Shown: positions 25,434 through 39,795, numbered from the stretch's first letter. The stretch is DNA of 64,000 nucleotides from Varroa destructor (GCF_002443255.2 NW_019211454.1:7089440-7153439), one strand, 5' to 3'. The notes: generated by a model from the letters alone, not told the origin. Made by a program: numbers and translations.

Positions 25434-27727
25434 GAGGGTCGTCGGGGATCGACTCATTGCGGGGTTCACGTCGGCCAGCTTGCGGTCACGGTGAAGAAGC
25501 ATGAATTCGTTGCAAGTAAAAAGTGTCCGCAGGAAATCTGTAAGACAAATGTGTGAGTAACATAGGCGAAGATGGATAAAACCTGAAAGGATTGCGAAAG
25601 CAGGGCAAGAAATTGAGAGTCTGGGGCCCCGGCAGTGTCGGCGGCGACGTCTGGTTACATAAAAGGGACCCGCAGCAGAAACCTAGCAAAAGTAAGGTAA
25701 TCGGTAGCCATTGGACAAGCGTGGGCTACGGCTTGTCCTACTGGATTGGATTGGAGGTGCGCTTTATTATCAGGATTTGTCTGCCTGCGAGTGGATTTGT
25801 TAAGCAGGCCAAATCAAGATTGACGTACCGCTTCCATTCACTTCATCTCGTCCGCTACCTTGTGTCATTTTATCGACTGACCGGCGTTGACTACGAATGT
25901 TGGTCCTGCTGCTACTATTTTCTGTACCTTACTTCCTCTCGGAAACGTTGGCTGGATGCCTGCGCAGAAGACAATAGGCATTCTGTAACCTTTTCCGCTT
26001 ACCCCCAGCTATTGCCCAAACTGCCGATTGCCTTACCGGCCGGTTAAGCAAACAACGCTTGCTATGCTTCATGCGGCTCCAATACGTTCCAACATATAAC
26101 CAGCATGGTAGGTTTCTAACCGTCTCCGTAACGAACTGAGTTGAACGTCCCCCAAAAGCTAAACATGTAGAAAGCGTCCAAAAATATGTGGGCGTGCAAA
26201 CAGCCAGGAGCGCCGACAGTTAAGCAAGCTTTTCCGATTCGGCCTGGTAAGTTAGTCTAAGGTCAACCTGCACTCCTTTACATCAGCTAGCTAACATCGA
26301 TTTCGGTTGACAGATGGTTGGTGTGACGATAGTAGACGAGATGAAGCTAAGGTATGACGGAGCCGGGCGTGCAGAGTTTGCCCACTTCTCAGCAGTAGAG
26401 GATTCAAGGGATACCGCCCAAAGGGACCGTGGTGGAATCATTGGTGGTCAGCTGCTCTCAGTTACTCTTAGACAAATTTGCTGGTAGTCAGAGGACCACA
26501 AACTGGGCGCTTTTTTGTGCGCTACGTTACTGTTGTCTATTGCTAAACAGGAAGGCGGTTCTGCTTTGGTTAGATGAGCTCGGTGAAAGTGCTCTGCTTT
26601 GCTGACTTTGTTCCCTGCTTCCTTGTTAATTGGCTGATCAGGCCGAGCATGGCTTTCGCCCTGACTGTGGGTCTCAGGTCTCTTTCTCGATACACTTTAT
26701 GACTGGCTTGTAGGTTACTGGCGCTCAAGGGGCCATTCTTCTCACTTCAAAGCGATGGTTAACCAATGTTCTTTAAGAGCGACAGCTGATAGAAGGATGG
26801 TCAAACGAAAGGTGCACGGCGTCGGCTTGTTGTTGTTGTCCAAGCATCTAACTTGTTCATCGCTTGTCGACGTTGCAAAACTCTCCCGGGGTGATGCGGC
26901 CGTTCCCACTTGCGCTGTAGAAATAGGACACTGTGTGGCCTCTCCTAGGTAGGAGGCAACGACGGTGACCGGGAGTTTCACAGACCTTTGAGGCTTTAAC
27001 TTGGTTTGAACTTATTACTGTATGTGTGTTGTTTTGATCTATAGAAGTTACAGAATATGTATAGGGTAGTTTGGATGGTCACGGATGTAGACAGCAGCGG
27101 GCGGCAAGGGTAGCTATAGAGGAAGCTGCATTGAAAAAGGGTACGACAGTAATGTCGACAGAGATGACCATGACGGAGCGCGGCTATAATAAAGGAACGC
27201 TATTCAGTGTCAGAAATAGGGTTTTTGGATGGCCAATGGCTATATTGAAACTGCCGACTAGGGTGGTAGGACAGCGTTGGCGGAAAACTGTTGGACTGGT
27301 GCAGAGCTCTACGATACGTCACCATTCACCGAAACTCCGCGAGCTAACTCACGCCAGCGTTTCGAAATTGGATAAAGTGAAAAAGAGACTCAAATGGACA
27401 GATCGCACTTTACGCCCCGGCTACCGACCGTGCCCATTGCACCTCCTCTCCTAGCGTCATTGTTCCACTGCTACCGTTTGCCCGGTTCGCGATCTTAGCG
27501 ACAGCGACTTTTGAGTAGATTTACCGCTATTAAAGATTCGTTCCATCGTCTTTCCCCGAGGAAATGTCGGGAAACGAAACTGCTGATGGCGCCTCTTCTT
27601 TTCGCAGGCAGTAGCAACTTTTCATCGCATTTCTCCACGTCTTTCATTTCGTACCCTACTGTCGACTGCTAGTTCCACCGTGGCCACCAATAGCTGCCAT
27701 CATTACAATTGCAGTTGTCTGCCCGTT

Positions 27728-27750
27728 GCTGGCTGGCTGGCTGGCTGGCC
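27728..27750. repeat. (GCTG)5 tetranucleotide microsatellite
   Basis: Five GCTG units end in GCC and are followed closely by a CTG/CAG-rich stretch. No gene is associated. Confidence 0.85.
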
Positions 27751-30700
27751 ACTGCTGCTGCAGCAACTTCTATAATATCACCATCAGCTTTGTCTATGAA
27801 ATGCTATTTCCAACGTTACTTAGCGACATATAAAGATGGGGCCGCTGTTGACACATGGATGTGGCCATGGTGGATTCGGAGCCATTGCACTTCGCAGCGC
27901 TAGGATAGAACTGCGTGGCTAAAGGCCTGCAAGTTGTATGATTCCTAAGTGAAATTTGGAGAGCCGCCAAGAGCTGGTGGCGGCAGTTTCGGCTTTGAAC
28001 GGCTGCTATGATAGCTATTTACATTCCTACTACATCCACTGAAAATGGCTACTGCAGCACGAGTTCCATCGGCATCAACGGAGGAACTAAACTTGCCGTC
28101 GGCTAAAATAGAACCGCTGAACAGTGAACACGAAGAATTCATTCAATGAAAACAACTTCGTGTAATAGGATGGCTAAGACTACGAAGCCGATCAAGGCGG
28201 ACTGTGGGCCAGTAATGGGTATACAGGTATTCTTTCCAAAGTAAAAGACAATTTTGTCGTACAGGGTTTAAAATATAGGTACAATCGACAGACAGGACTC
28301 CTCCTTAACAGATCAGCCCCAACATGAGCCAATAACTTGAACTACTTCTACGGTCTGGTTTAGTCGTACAAGTTTTGGTTTCATACCTTGTAAGTCACTC
28401 ATACCTCAGCAGCCTAGCCTACAGTCGAACATCAGATGTCTGCTACTTTTAGCAGTCGTAATGCTACTGCAAAAGACCCAATTTTTCCCCATCAAAAAGA
28501 TCCCTCATTCGACGTTTCGCGCTACTTCCAAACTCCATTCGACAAATGCTCCAGTGTCTCACAAATCTCATTTGGTAAGTTCAAGCAAAGTACTACGAAG
28601 GCCTGCCTTGCCTACTGTCTGTCCAATGCTGACTTCAACAAATAGGAGTGACAAATGACTAGCCATGCCATCACGTACGTTTGCGCAAATTTGATGATAT
28701 CTGCCCTCTCATCTCACCCAACGAACGTTCCTCCGGTATGTCCCCGCCACACGACGATCTTTGCCTCCCTTTAGGACTTACCTTAAGCCAGACAAGGGAA
28801 ACCAATAGCTACCAGGGGATTCAAATACCAAGAAGAGACAGGCTTGATTTCTCGGCGTTTCTTTTCCATCCTCAATCCACCGATCGTTATAAAATGAAGA
28901 GTCATAACCTCCAACTGACCTTCGATAGTCATCTGCACGGCTAAATCTCTGTAGTTTCTGCACCTTAATTTGTGGCAGCCATGCTGACCTTAGCTTGGAG
29001 ACAAGCAAGCACAGGATGGCTTACGATGAACTGTTAGCACCGATGAGGAGCGTAGTGTAGTGGACGTTAAGGTCGTGAAAGTAGCCTCAATAGTGGATAT
29101 AGGATTGGACGAAAAATAATGAAACGAAGCAAAGATCGTACAGGGAAGGGAGTTGTCGAGGACATTGTCCGCAGGAGTTGCCCAGACTGCAGGAATCCTA
29201 GACAATGATGGCAGAAATAGCATACGTCGTTGGACTATTTTCTCTTAATTAAGGACTACCTTATTGTACACGAAGCGCAAATAGTACTATTACTAATCAA
29301 AGAAGGAATGGTCCTCTTTTAGTCGCGACGGCAGAAGTAATGATAACGGCAGGCGAGACTAGCGGCTAGTGAGTTTGTCTAAAATACAGGGGAAGTCCTT
29401 TTTTCATTTCTGTCTTTCTTTCGTGTTTGGTTAATTTTTCTCACTTTTCTTTTCTGTTTGTTCTCATTCGATTTCCTGCGTTGCCCTCTTCGCTGGTAGA
29501 TGTTAAATACATACTAGCAGTGGTATTTTATCGTCGCACAAGATTTTCTTTCTAACAGCAGGGCAACGACAGTAGCAACGTCAAGCGATGCCAACGGTCC
29601 GGTAACCTCACCCAAATCGTAGTGAGTAACGGTATCACGATGAAAAGGGCAATGATATCTGCCTATTTTAATGAAGGTTCCCCTACCACATCGAATTTGT
29701 CCCTGCCGGCTCTTTTAGTCGGCTTATTCCAATCCAGATCTGCACTGTCTGCGAAAAGTTCCCATAGAATCAGTGGTGGTGATGACGGTAGCGTGTCAAG
29801 AATTAGTTAGTGGGCGGCCGAAAGTCTACTCTGGAGGGTCCTCCTGTAGCCTCTGTTGTCCTCGGGGTAAAATAGGACAACAATCCGGAGGAATGGACGA
29901 ATCGGGTGAAGGGATGAATCCACGCCATTGTCGCAGACGAGGGATGCGCTCACTGCGCGGGAAAAAGAGCCAGGTATCGAAGAAAACGGTATCGAGAAAC
30001 GAGTTGCCACAGTGGCTATTGTCGATTCGTCAACCATCTGTAGTCTCGTAGCAGTCTTAAAAGACGATATGAACTATATACGTTTACAATATATGCATTG
30101 CGTCGATGAAGGGCACGAGTGGGGTGGGGCGTTTAGATGCAATCACGAGAACAGGACACGGGCTTACAGCGAGGTAGAAAAGATAAAATAAAGCGACTGG
30201 CCAGAAAGAGCTAGCCAAATAGTTCTGCAATAGTCCCCCATAACAAAGCAACTAAGATAGCCGGACTACTATTATTCGGCAGCGTGAAATACCTGTGATC
30301 TTTGGCACAATAGGTGAATATATAATACACCAGAATTGTTACTGAATATTGGGCAACTGATTACTTTTTCTGTAATAACTGAGCTATAAAAGGGAAGTTA
30401 TTTACATCTAACGTAACGTTAAAGTATCTTTGATGGAGGATGTCAGTTAATAGCCTGCTAAATATTTTATCAAGATGTGTATCTTCAAGTATAAGTGTAA
30501 GATAATTAAGCATCGTTATAAGCAATACGTGAGATACTTCGCAGCAAAGGTGGCGCTTTTTTCATCCAAAAGTGGCATGCCCAAAAAAATGGGTCAGCAC
30601 GTTAGGTGATTGATGAAGAAATATTTACTTCAAGATGAAGATGTGTTAGATGTGTCATTGCTGAAAAAATCACTGCTTAGCACAAATAAAGATCTGCCAA

Positions 30701-32495
30701 CGTCTGTTGCAATAGTTGTCTGCAGTCCTCAGTGCACTTTTTAAGAGAAATATTCTACCGTGAGACAGTCTTTTGCTAGAGGTAGTGGCTTATGGAGTCG
30801 TTTATGCGGAAATCTTGACAAAAAAAAAAAAGTCTTTTATCTCTCTTTCTTTACGTGGTTCCTCTTGTTCAACATTAACGCCTGCCAGAAACTCGTCTAA
30901 TCCTAAAATGTAATCGGTCAGTTAGGTGCAAAAGGCCACAGAGTAATTCGTCCGATTTCGACATTTTGGTATTTCAAACTTCGATGCCTGAATAGTTTTA
31001 GGCATAAATGAATACATGCTATGAGCTTTATATTTAGTAAGTTATTGTCATTAGTGTTCAGTACGTGCGATTATCGCTGATCTCTATCCTTTTGGCCTCT
31101 TCTTTTGGCCCCAGAGTGAAGCGATGCAATAGACCTTAATACGAGCAATGACGCTCGGGTGATTGCCTCCTGATAGTGTCTTCGACAAACTCCTTACGCA
31201 ACGCCGGGCCGAACGTGATGGCTATCAAGGTTGACAAAAAGGCAAATGAGACGTTGCTAGATCTTGTGGAAAGTTCAATCTATAGAAAGCGAAAAAAAAA
31301 AACGACGGTCTAAATCGCTTCAGGTGCTGCAGTCTCCCGAGACGTCACTTCTATAGCCATAAAATTGTTGGAAGTTCACATCAAGTTACCCACTCAGGCT
31401 GGTATGCTTAACGGCTTGTGAGTTTATCACTTAGCTTTGTAATGCCTTCCTTAAGGAAAGGAGACTCAGTATAGACACAGTGTTATATTGCTTACCACTT
31501 AACATTATCCCAGCTTGGCCGTACTCTGTATACGTCTTGCACTATAGTACGTCAGATAACGTCGACCTCGGCGATTATCAAGTTGTTCTTAGACCTTCGC
31601 TAGCACTCGATACTTCACCGTCGTAGCCACTATCGTAGCACCTTGTGCCTTGCACTGAAGCCTCATTCGTTTCGTCTAGTTGGTCGTCGGCCGTCGTGTA
31701 TTTCGTCATTGCTCACTCATATACTCCGTCCATGCGTAAGTTCATAATTGAACAGCTCATAACTGATGCATAACTGAGAAGTCTAACGAAAGCTAGGGAG
31801 CAGCTACGTCGTGGTTGTCAAGGAAAAAAGCGGGATCAACTGAGAGAAAAAAAAAAGATGGCTTTTTAAAATATTAACCTGATTACCCAAGTGACAGCAC
31901 TGCCCACGAAAGTGGTTTGGAAGAAACACTTCGCCAGCAGTAGTAGCAGACGTATCACATGTGCATCTGCTATACTAGTTACGCCGACAAATGGGAGCAA
32001 AAAACGAGAGTTCGTATGTGCCACGTGTGCGTATACTGGCTCTGACCGTTCTATTCAAAATTGTCTTAATTCAGGACGCCGCTTAATGTCTCAAGTGTAT
32101 TTAACTGACGAGGACCCGCGAACGTTAATATGCATACAGGTAGATGTACGTCGGGAAAGTCTATGGTGAGAAATATTTCATGAATCCATTTTAGAACCTC
32201 TACCTTCCGTCTATCTGAAAAAAAAGTGTTCTGAGCTGTGTCGCAAACTATAACAGAGTGAAATTTGTAATCTCAACAGATTCGTACAATGAAGGAAGCA
32301 AGTTTGGAGCATTAGGTATACTTCAGGGACAGCCGCCAGATGAGGAAAACAACGATTGACTTACTACATGAACATGTAAAAGTATATGTATTTAATTTGT
32401 TGAAACGGTCTCGTCGAGAGCAGTCTAGTCTCAAACAACAGGATGTATGCGGTGCCATTTGTACGATATCTCCATTATGTCTATGCAAGGATTAG

Positions 32496-32621
32496 AGGTT
32501 CGAACTTGCGCTGAGCAAACTGGTGTTTTACTACGCGGACGACTTTGATTCTGATTTGATTATAACACAGAATCGCATGTGGCACATGAATAAAAGTGCA
32601 TCAAGTACAGCGGACTGGTTT
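32496..32621 (+). pseudogene. Possible reverse-transcriptase remnant (YADD box)
   Basis: This 42-codon open frame is bounded by TAG (32493-32495) and TAA (32622-32624). It contains LVFYYADDF with YADD at 32532-32543. In reverse transcriptases of retroelements, [FY]-x-D-D is the catalytic box, and a hydrophobic strand precedes it, as here. After the box the family usually continues with several hydrophobic residues. Here DSD comes first and then LII, which is a poorer fit. No other RT block, integrase or nuclease was found nearby. By rough estimate YADD alone is expected about 0.2 times in this much six-frame sequence, so chance is a real possibility. If genuine, it is a short dead fragment. 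Confidence 0.2.
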
Positions 32622-32623
32622 TA

Positions 32624-32674
32624 AACTTACACGATTCTAAGAACTAAGCTGTAGTTCTTAGAATCGTGTAAGTT
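32624..32674. repeat. Perfect 23-bp hairpin with 5-nt loop
   Basis: Left arm 32624-32646 starts AACTTACACGATTC. The right arm 32652-32674 is its exact reverse complement, and the loop is AGCTG. A partial third copy of the right arm (TAATCGTGTAAGTA, 32677-32690) follows in direct orientation. Perfect arms this long are not expected by chance. Options are a foldback from replication slippage, the end of a small palindromic mobile element, or, if transcribed, a source of short double-stranded RNA. It begins at the stop codon of the YADD frame, which may be coincidence. Confidence 0.9.
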
Positions 32675-35600
32675 CCTAATCGTGTAAGTACCTTCTTCCA
32701 TCGCGAAAAATTTCCCCGTATAGCTAATGTCTGTGTGATGGTTGGGCGCTTGCCTGGATCCATTGAGACCCATGGAGTCGCGGTCACTCAAGCAGGAGGC
32801 CATTTTTTGTTCAGTAAAAATTCTAATTGTTATAGAATCACCATCTCCGCTACTAGAACGCCATCACCATAAGGCCGTCTATGAAATTGCGTTCTTTTGT
32901 CTGCCTTTGTCGTTGTCGTAGCTGTCTATTTAAGCCTACTTTTTTTGGCTTGAAGCAGAGACGAAGAAGCGCCAACCTGTCCGCCGTCCGTCGTTGTTAC
33001 CCCCCAGACGGCGGCACGCAAGCAACCTTTCGTAATAGCTTTTGCAAAAAAAGCTTTCAGTCGTTGACCCGTCTGGCTATTTTCTCTCTTGCCACCGTTT
33101 TTCAATATCTTCAGCTTCTTTTGCAACAGTGAGGGACATCGTGATCCTTGACTTCTGCTTGCGACCAGCAAGGTTGTGTTCTTCGATAATATTTCGTTAA
33201 TAACAAACTTACTGTTTGTTTATGCTTCGCCATTGTTTCGCCACTGCGATCTGCTTGGTTGGTTGAGTGACTCAGCCACGGCGGCCCATGTTTCGAGCTG
33301 GTTATCCAGAACCGAAACCTTGATTTCTTTATGTTTGTAGCTTGCTTGATTCGTATCCCGATTCGCTAGCGACGACAAGGGCAGAGTACCGAAAACATTT
33401 GTAAAGAAAGCTCTACGCAACCATTATACAGATAGAATTTTGTAGCAGCTACAATAGATGTGTGCGGCCAACGTGACGATGTGTATGACAACTCTGCAGG
33501 ACTGTGACAATTTGGTCACAGGCCAATAAAAGGGAAGTCAAAAATGCTTGGGAGGTCCAGTAGATTTATTTACATACTAATTACACTCATACCTAGCTAT
33601 ACGTAGCGTTTTCCATGGGCATCAGAAGTGTTCGCATCATATAGTGTGTATCCCAACATATTTGTATATGCTTGAATATGTACCGCTAGACGGGTGATTT
33701 GCTAACGAAGGGTGGGTTAAAAAGGGACGGTGGTATACTGGTATACGTTTTATCATGGTAAGTAATATGTTTCCACCATTACGTTTTGTACTTGTCAATC
33801 TATTCTGCTTTTGTTCGCTACGGTTTACCGGTCAAATCTACCTGTCACACATATTGACCAAATGAGTAAGGCAATGATCTTGTCACTAGCACTACTGCAC
33901 TGTTTTTAGAAAAAAAAAGGAAGGAGAACAAAAGGGTAAACAATTGACAACAGCTTGAGTTAGGTAACACTGATGGACGGATGCCAGATGTGACTTGAAG
34001 AAAAAAGTTGTTTTCGACTATGCATATCTTAGCAGACGACAGGGAACAATTAGCGCGAGCTTCTCATCACATGGCACACACAGTCAGGCAGGCCAACGAA
34101 ATACCATCATTCGTTCGTTATGCGGTAGTATGCCATGCTGAATAGAAGGCTTTAAAAAACCAAGTGGCTAAGCCGAAATAAATAGACAGGCCACATGTAA
34201 CATCGTCATCTTCGATAGTATTTAGGCCATTACTAAGTCATCGGTTGATTGGTTAAGGGTTATGCAGTCAGGCTCAGATTTTGTTCTTTGTATTTCTACA
34301 GAATAGCTCGCTTCAATTGAAATGTCTGGACGGATCGGGAACTGGATACGAAAGCAAGATTGCAACAAAGTAAAGCAGTTCGTCAATGGGCATCAGCTTA
34401 TCGTATGTTTTTCTAGATATCTCTACGGTCTTGCTGGTGTCAGCCAAGAGCCAGCATCTCCTAGACAGACGCACTATTCGGTCCATTAGCGTAACAAGTA
34501 CATTTCGCTTTTCGCTGTCTTGAAAAAAATCGAAAACAGGTACTGGCCTTGCCTGCCAAGGTCCTACCTTAAAACATTATCGGCACAGTTTACTGTCGAC
34601 GGTGCAGGTGAGCCGACACTCGACTAAGGCTGGACAATGGCAAACACAACGAAACAGACGAAACGCGCTGACGTGTCTAGGTCGGGTATTGCTTAGACGT
34701 TTTCGTTTAACTTGATACTAGCGGTTTGATGGTAGGCTAAGCAGGCACCAATATTACTTTCACGAATCTGAACGATAAACCAATTAGATGTATTTCGCAC
34801 CTGAACTTCGGGACGGTCTGCTGGCCATTGACGATTCGAAACGGATTTATATTTGAGCTGAAACAAAGCGGGCAGTCGTTGGCCTTTCCAGATGCCACCG
34901 GCCATAATCTTGCCCCCTATATTCGTCGTTGAATAAGAGCTAACAAATCGAAACTGTCCTTATGACCACTGATTTCGTTACATCGTCGATGTATATTCAT
35001 ACTAAATTGACCTATGCAATTTTTTTATTTCAAATCTCTGTGACTCGATGCACTTTTTGGTCTCATTTCGGTCGCGCACTACTATATTTGCGTATGAAAA
35101 TTCAACAATGGTGACTGATGTTTAAAAGATCCCCGCTCTAGCTGATCAATACCGACTGACTGGGTATGAACGAATACGAATAGGTTAAATACTTATTACA
35201 TTTAACATGTACATTATCAGAGAATAGGCGAAACGTAGGCAAGGAGCCGTGTCCGTAGTTGACCACATCTGTAACAAAACCGTCTGATCAACAAAGCCAA
35301 AATGCAAAGTATTAGCAGTCCGCCAGTGTCATGTGTTCGTATAACATAGCCAGCTATAAGGCCGGACGCATCTAAATTCATATAGCGAATAAGCTAACGT
35401 AAAGCCAAAAAGGCTTCGGGAGGTCAAAGACGGAGTAAACGTGAGCGATTTGGCACAAAGGCGAAGGAACTACTAATTGTTTGGATAGCGTCAGATGACT
35501 TTTGTCAGGGGAACAGGTTTGTTCGGACACCGATATGCACTGAACGGAGTGTTTTTATAAGTGGCTTAATTTTTTATTTAATACAAAGTACTTAGGGTTT

Positions 35601-37868
35601 GGCGAGTCCATGCATATCAAAAATATTCATATAATTTTTTTGCATCAAAGATCTTTTACATGTAGCCTCGACTTATGATAGTTGGTACTATGATATTTTA
35701 ACAGTATATATATGTATCTGCAGAACCTTATGTGTATACGGATTGTATTGACGTATGGTAAGCGCATTGAGCTGTATAGAATTATACGCAAACGATTTCT
35801 CATCGATAGTCACTGGTCCTCCCTTATTCCGAGATTCTGCGGGTTAGATTCATGAAAGCAAGTCCAGATTAAGCCCTAGCCTATTTCTGCCAAGCGTCGG
35901 CCTCTTTGGTGGCCTATAATAATCTACTAGGGGCATTTACTTTAGTTTTTTTTTTTGAAACTTGAATTTCGTTCACTTTTGCTTCTGGCCCTGTAGAGAT
36001 TAGCGGAAATCTTGTGCCATAATTGGCACGCGTTGCTACCGCTAACGTCAAATCTACTTTGACGACGGAGTATTTAGGTGGAGACCAAAGCGAAAGCGAA
36101 AGCGAATATTCCCCAGTTACGAAGATCGCTAAGCCGTAAAGGGCAGTGCATCGAGGTCATCGTAGTAGACTTAAGGTGGCGTAACGTATTGTTAGATATG
36201 AAAATAAACTTCCTAATTACTAAATACGGCACCAACTTGTTTGCCTATTTTTGGTTATTGCCCTGCACCCTCTTTTTCGGTGGAATTAATAGAGGTCTAT
36301 AAATGTATATAGCATACGTAAAGCATGTTGAACGGAAGTATTCGAAGTAAAAAAAGTAATAGAAGTACACGTCAATCATTGATCATTCAGTGGTGCCGTT
36401 CGACCATTACTGAATAAAGACATGTGATCCTGGTGCTACCTAACGTAACAACGATGAGAAATACCTATGCCTTATAAAGGCAGTAACTAAGGACTGAAGC
36501 AGATAACGAAAATTATTTTGAATTAATAGAAAGTGGTTTTTGTTATTTATAAACGTGCCACAGCATACTGCGATTTCTCGGAAGGAGGTCGATATTAATC
36601 CTGTAAACCTTTTACTGGATGTTGTCTAGCATAGCCTCCTGGGCTCCCCATCTCGAATAGGCAAAATAAGCGCCATTAACTGTTATCTATCAATCGTGTT
36701 TGCCTAGAAATCTACGATAGAGAGGAAATTTACGGAATACATTGCGCGCTGAAATTGGATGCGGGGGATGAGTGACTGATTCCAAAATGGAACGGGGGTT
36801 CGCTGTTCTCGGGGAGGTTCAATCAATATATCACTGTGCTATATGTGGCAGTAGCACGGATAGGCCGATTTCAACTACTCAGAAATAATGCTAATGATCA
36901 GAGCATAGGTGCTAGAAGCTGCTTCAGGCAACTACGCATGCAGGTTTTAAATCCTTCGTCTTATTTTTTTGTGATGACGACAGTAGTCGAGAGAGCCTGA
37001 ATCTTTTGTTATGATCCTGGACGGCATGTTCCTGATAGGTTTTTTCGAATCCTCATTGCGTACGTTATCCACTATTGTCCATAATTTCATTGCAGACTTC
37101 GGCTGAATTTTACACAAATTCTATTCTTTCGTATTTTGATCATATAATAGAACAGGTAAGAGCATATACAATGAATCAAGGCTGTGCTAACGATCCGCAA
37201 TAATGCCGCTTCCGTTTGGTTTGCCAGGCTGTATTGTCTGACCTAGGTAGGATGTTGTTTTCATACCATACCTCGCTGGAGTAGGTATTCGCTAGGAACA
37301 TTTCTTAAGTAAAGAAAAGCATGGAGTTAGACATGTTACTACGACGACTGCTTCCTTCTAAACTAATTAATTCAATTCAGTTGATTAGCATCGTCCTGAT
37401 AGTTATTTTGGGTTTGAAGTGATGATTTTATTGATTTAACACTTTGCATTGGTTTGGTATTGTGGTATTTGACCCTCCTCCTATAAGGCTAGCGTGAGGG
37501 TCCGGTTTGACAGTGACTAATATGCTACGCCGGCGTTTAAATGTTAGCATTAGCGTCGTTCTGTGCTTAATCCAGCACTATGCCATTGATGTCTATGAAA
37601 CGGCGACAAACAATACAGAAATGCTAGAAAAAAAAAGCAAAAGATGGAACAGAGTATCCCTTGTATATGCTATTTAGATATAACGTTGTATAGAACTAGA
37701 ACAATACATCAGTGAACTAACCGATATTTCGTCTCGTCTTTTAGTCGGCGAAGAGAAAGGTAAGCCTCAACCAATGGGCATGTTAGATAGTTGTATCTAT
37801 TATATGGTTTCTTTCTGTCAGTCCTGCCTGTCTCTTGTTGTCATTTGGTATAATACAATAAAAAAAAA
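32675..37868. other. Non-coding stretch, no gene recognised
   Basis: Frames are at most 83 codons. Long intervals (33421-34692, 34906-36077 and 36303-37773) have no ATG frame of 60 codons. A 6-bp tandem AAAGCG, about three units, lies at 36087-36106. The AT-rich DNA at 35560-35760 does not resemble mitochondrial protein-coding sequence. Nothing else stands out. Confidence 0.55.
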
Positions 37869-37911
37869 TATATATATATATACGTATATATATATATATA
37901 TATATATATAT
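37869..37911. repeat. (TA)n microsatellite with one CG interruption
   Basis: About 43 bp of TA repeat is broken once by CG at 37883-37884 and preceded by a run of eight A. Unlike the 20.5-kb tract, it is not flanked by unique inverted arms. Confidence 0.9.
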
Positions 37912-39795
37912 TGTAAGATTTCTGCGAGTGGCGATGCCTATCTTATCATGCGTTGTACAGATATCAGGCTACTGTTTTTCGTTATCAGAAATCGACCCTT
38001 ACAGTCGTACCTTATCTCATCAGCAATTCATTACTTATCACTTTGATAGCATTATCGTCTTAGTAGTAGTATTCGAGGCATTATTTCCATTTGACCTCTA
38101 TGTTTGTTGTTGTTGACTGCTGCTGTTTGGGTTTTTTGAATTTGCCTGCCTTCAATTTGATATATCGTTATGTAGCACAAGAGCACATATATCTGCGCTC
38201 CAACTTTACACAGACAGAACAACTGGATTTTGATTTGTAACGTTCAATGCGAATATAATCGATACCTATATATTAAGAACTTCTCAGTTCTTTAACTTGC
38301 CATTGTTTCTGCTATAAATTCGTTTCCGCTATTACTGCTATAACTGCGGCTCATTTCCGTACGTATAGTTTTACCATTCATTCCTTTACATACGCCATAT
38401 TTCGCTCTAAGTTCCGCCTCGTTCCTGTTAGGTTAGCTCGGCTTTGTCCGGTTTAGTAAGTTTCTGCTGCTTGTACAGGTTCATCGATGCAGCTACGCCT
38501 GCCTAGTACATGACCTGGGGGGGCTAAAAAATCTGTCATTCCATTTTTGCTCGGGGGTAATAACAGCGTAAGCAACAGCAACGTCAACAATCAACGGCAG
38601 ACACTAATGGATGTGTTTGCTAAATGCTCAGCGTGGGTAGTAACAATGGGGACATGAACAACAACCATGAGAAGAGAATTCGTCCGCGTCAACGGCGGTG
38701 GGTGGGTATTCAATAAAACATATGTGCAGCCTGCTACTGTTGTTTATACACACACAGATTAGCGAGGACATAGCGAAGGGCCAGCTAGAACTAACACGGC
38801 ATTGTTTCTTCGCGCAAATTTACAACTCAAAGTAACTAATCGGGACATTTGCCGAGTCTTGTGCTATACTACCCAGAGCAGCATTAGCAAAAGAGTGCCC
38901 GACCGTAGTAGCCAGTGAACCATCGAATTCGCAAGTGAGAATCGCGTATCGTTAAGCGGTGCAGGACGACTTTGTGCCCTGGCTATGTGGCCTCCTACTC
39001 CAAAATCCGTTCTTGTCCGGTGTTGTAAACGTGTTGTAGAAAAACTATGTTTGGAAAAGAAATTTACACAATATTCCATTGATACGATTCCATTATTTCG
39101 ACCAATCGTTGACGTCAAGTAGCTGCGTTCTCAAGCCGAAACCTTGCCCCTATGTTTTTCTGATGATCTCACTAGCTATTATTTTGCTTTCGTCTTTGCT
39201 CGGCGTCTTGCATTCTGCTCCTTGTTCCACTACGAGCAAGCAATGAACCGACCGACAGAACAACGGAATTACCAACAATCCACCTAGCGTCCGTTCAATC
39301 TGTTCGTCCGACATCTCTTCGTTCGGTTCCATCTGGGTCCTGCGCTGCGTTGTTTCGTTGCTGCAACCACCGATGCCAGTTTTTCAACAATGCCACTCTT
39401 TTCTTCGGCAGAAGGGACTCGGCTGCTCCGTCAGTCGCCGGCGAACCTGGGACCATTCAGCCCCGCTGGCCAGGAGTCGTGCTTGTTGGTGGCAGCTGTC
39501 GGACCATCGCCGATATCGAGGGAAACTAGCTGACTGTTCCTCCGCTGCTTCTCGGCCAACCGTGCTCTGCTCTGCTGTACTGACAAGAATCAGGATGAAA
39601 ATTCCTAGTCGACCTTCGTCACCTTCTCTCTGCATGCAAACATTGGGAGCAAATCTTGTAAGTTGTGTGTACGATTGAGGAACCTTACATTTCGGGAGCA
39701 CTTGTCCTTCCTTCTTACCCCACCTGCCCATTATTCCCTTCGGTGCAAGTCATTGACAATGCCTCGTGAAAAGGGACAAATACCCACGGTTGTGT
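37912..39795. other. Non-coding stretch, no gene recognised
   Basis: Overlapping frames on opposite strands, for example 39358-39678 plus and 39384-39731 minus, have no recognisable protein. No RNA gene or transposon end could be supported. Confidence 0.5.

Larger units (their letters stand above)
23976..32495. other. Non-coding stretch, no gene recognised
   Basis: Frames reach 151 codons (25592-26047 plus) but none shows a family motif. Intervals 24570-25129, 26048-26741 and 30192-31890 have no ATG frame of 60 codons. Short TA/TG tracts occur at 24308-24350. A 12-A run lies near 30821-30832. A GCTG microsatellite and a small hairpin are listed separately. Confidence 0.55.

Noticed and set aside
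25592..26047. 151-codon plus-strand frame
   Set aside because: The composition looks like out-of-frame reading (Cys, Trp, Arg, Ser and Tyr clusters), with no family motif.
32498..32506. tRNA B-box-like GGTTCGAAC
   Set aside because: No T-stem pairing, no A box upstream and no acceptor stem.
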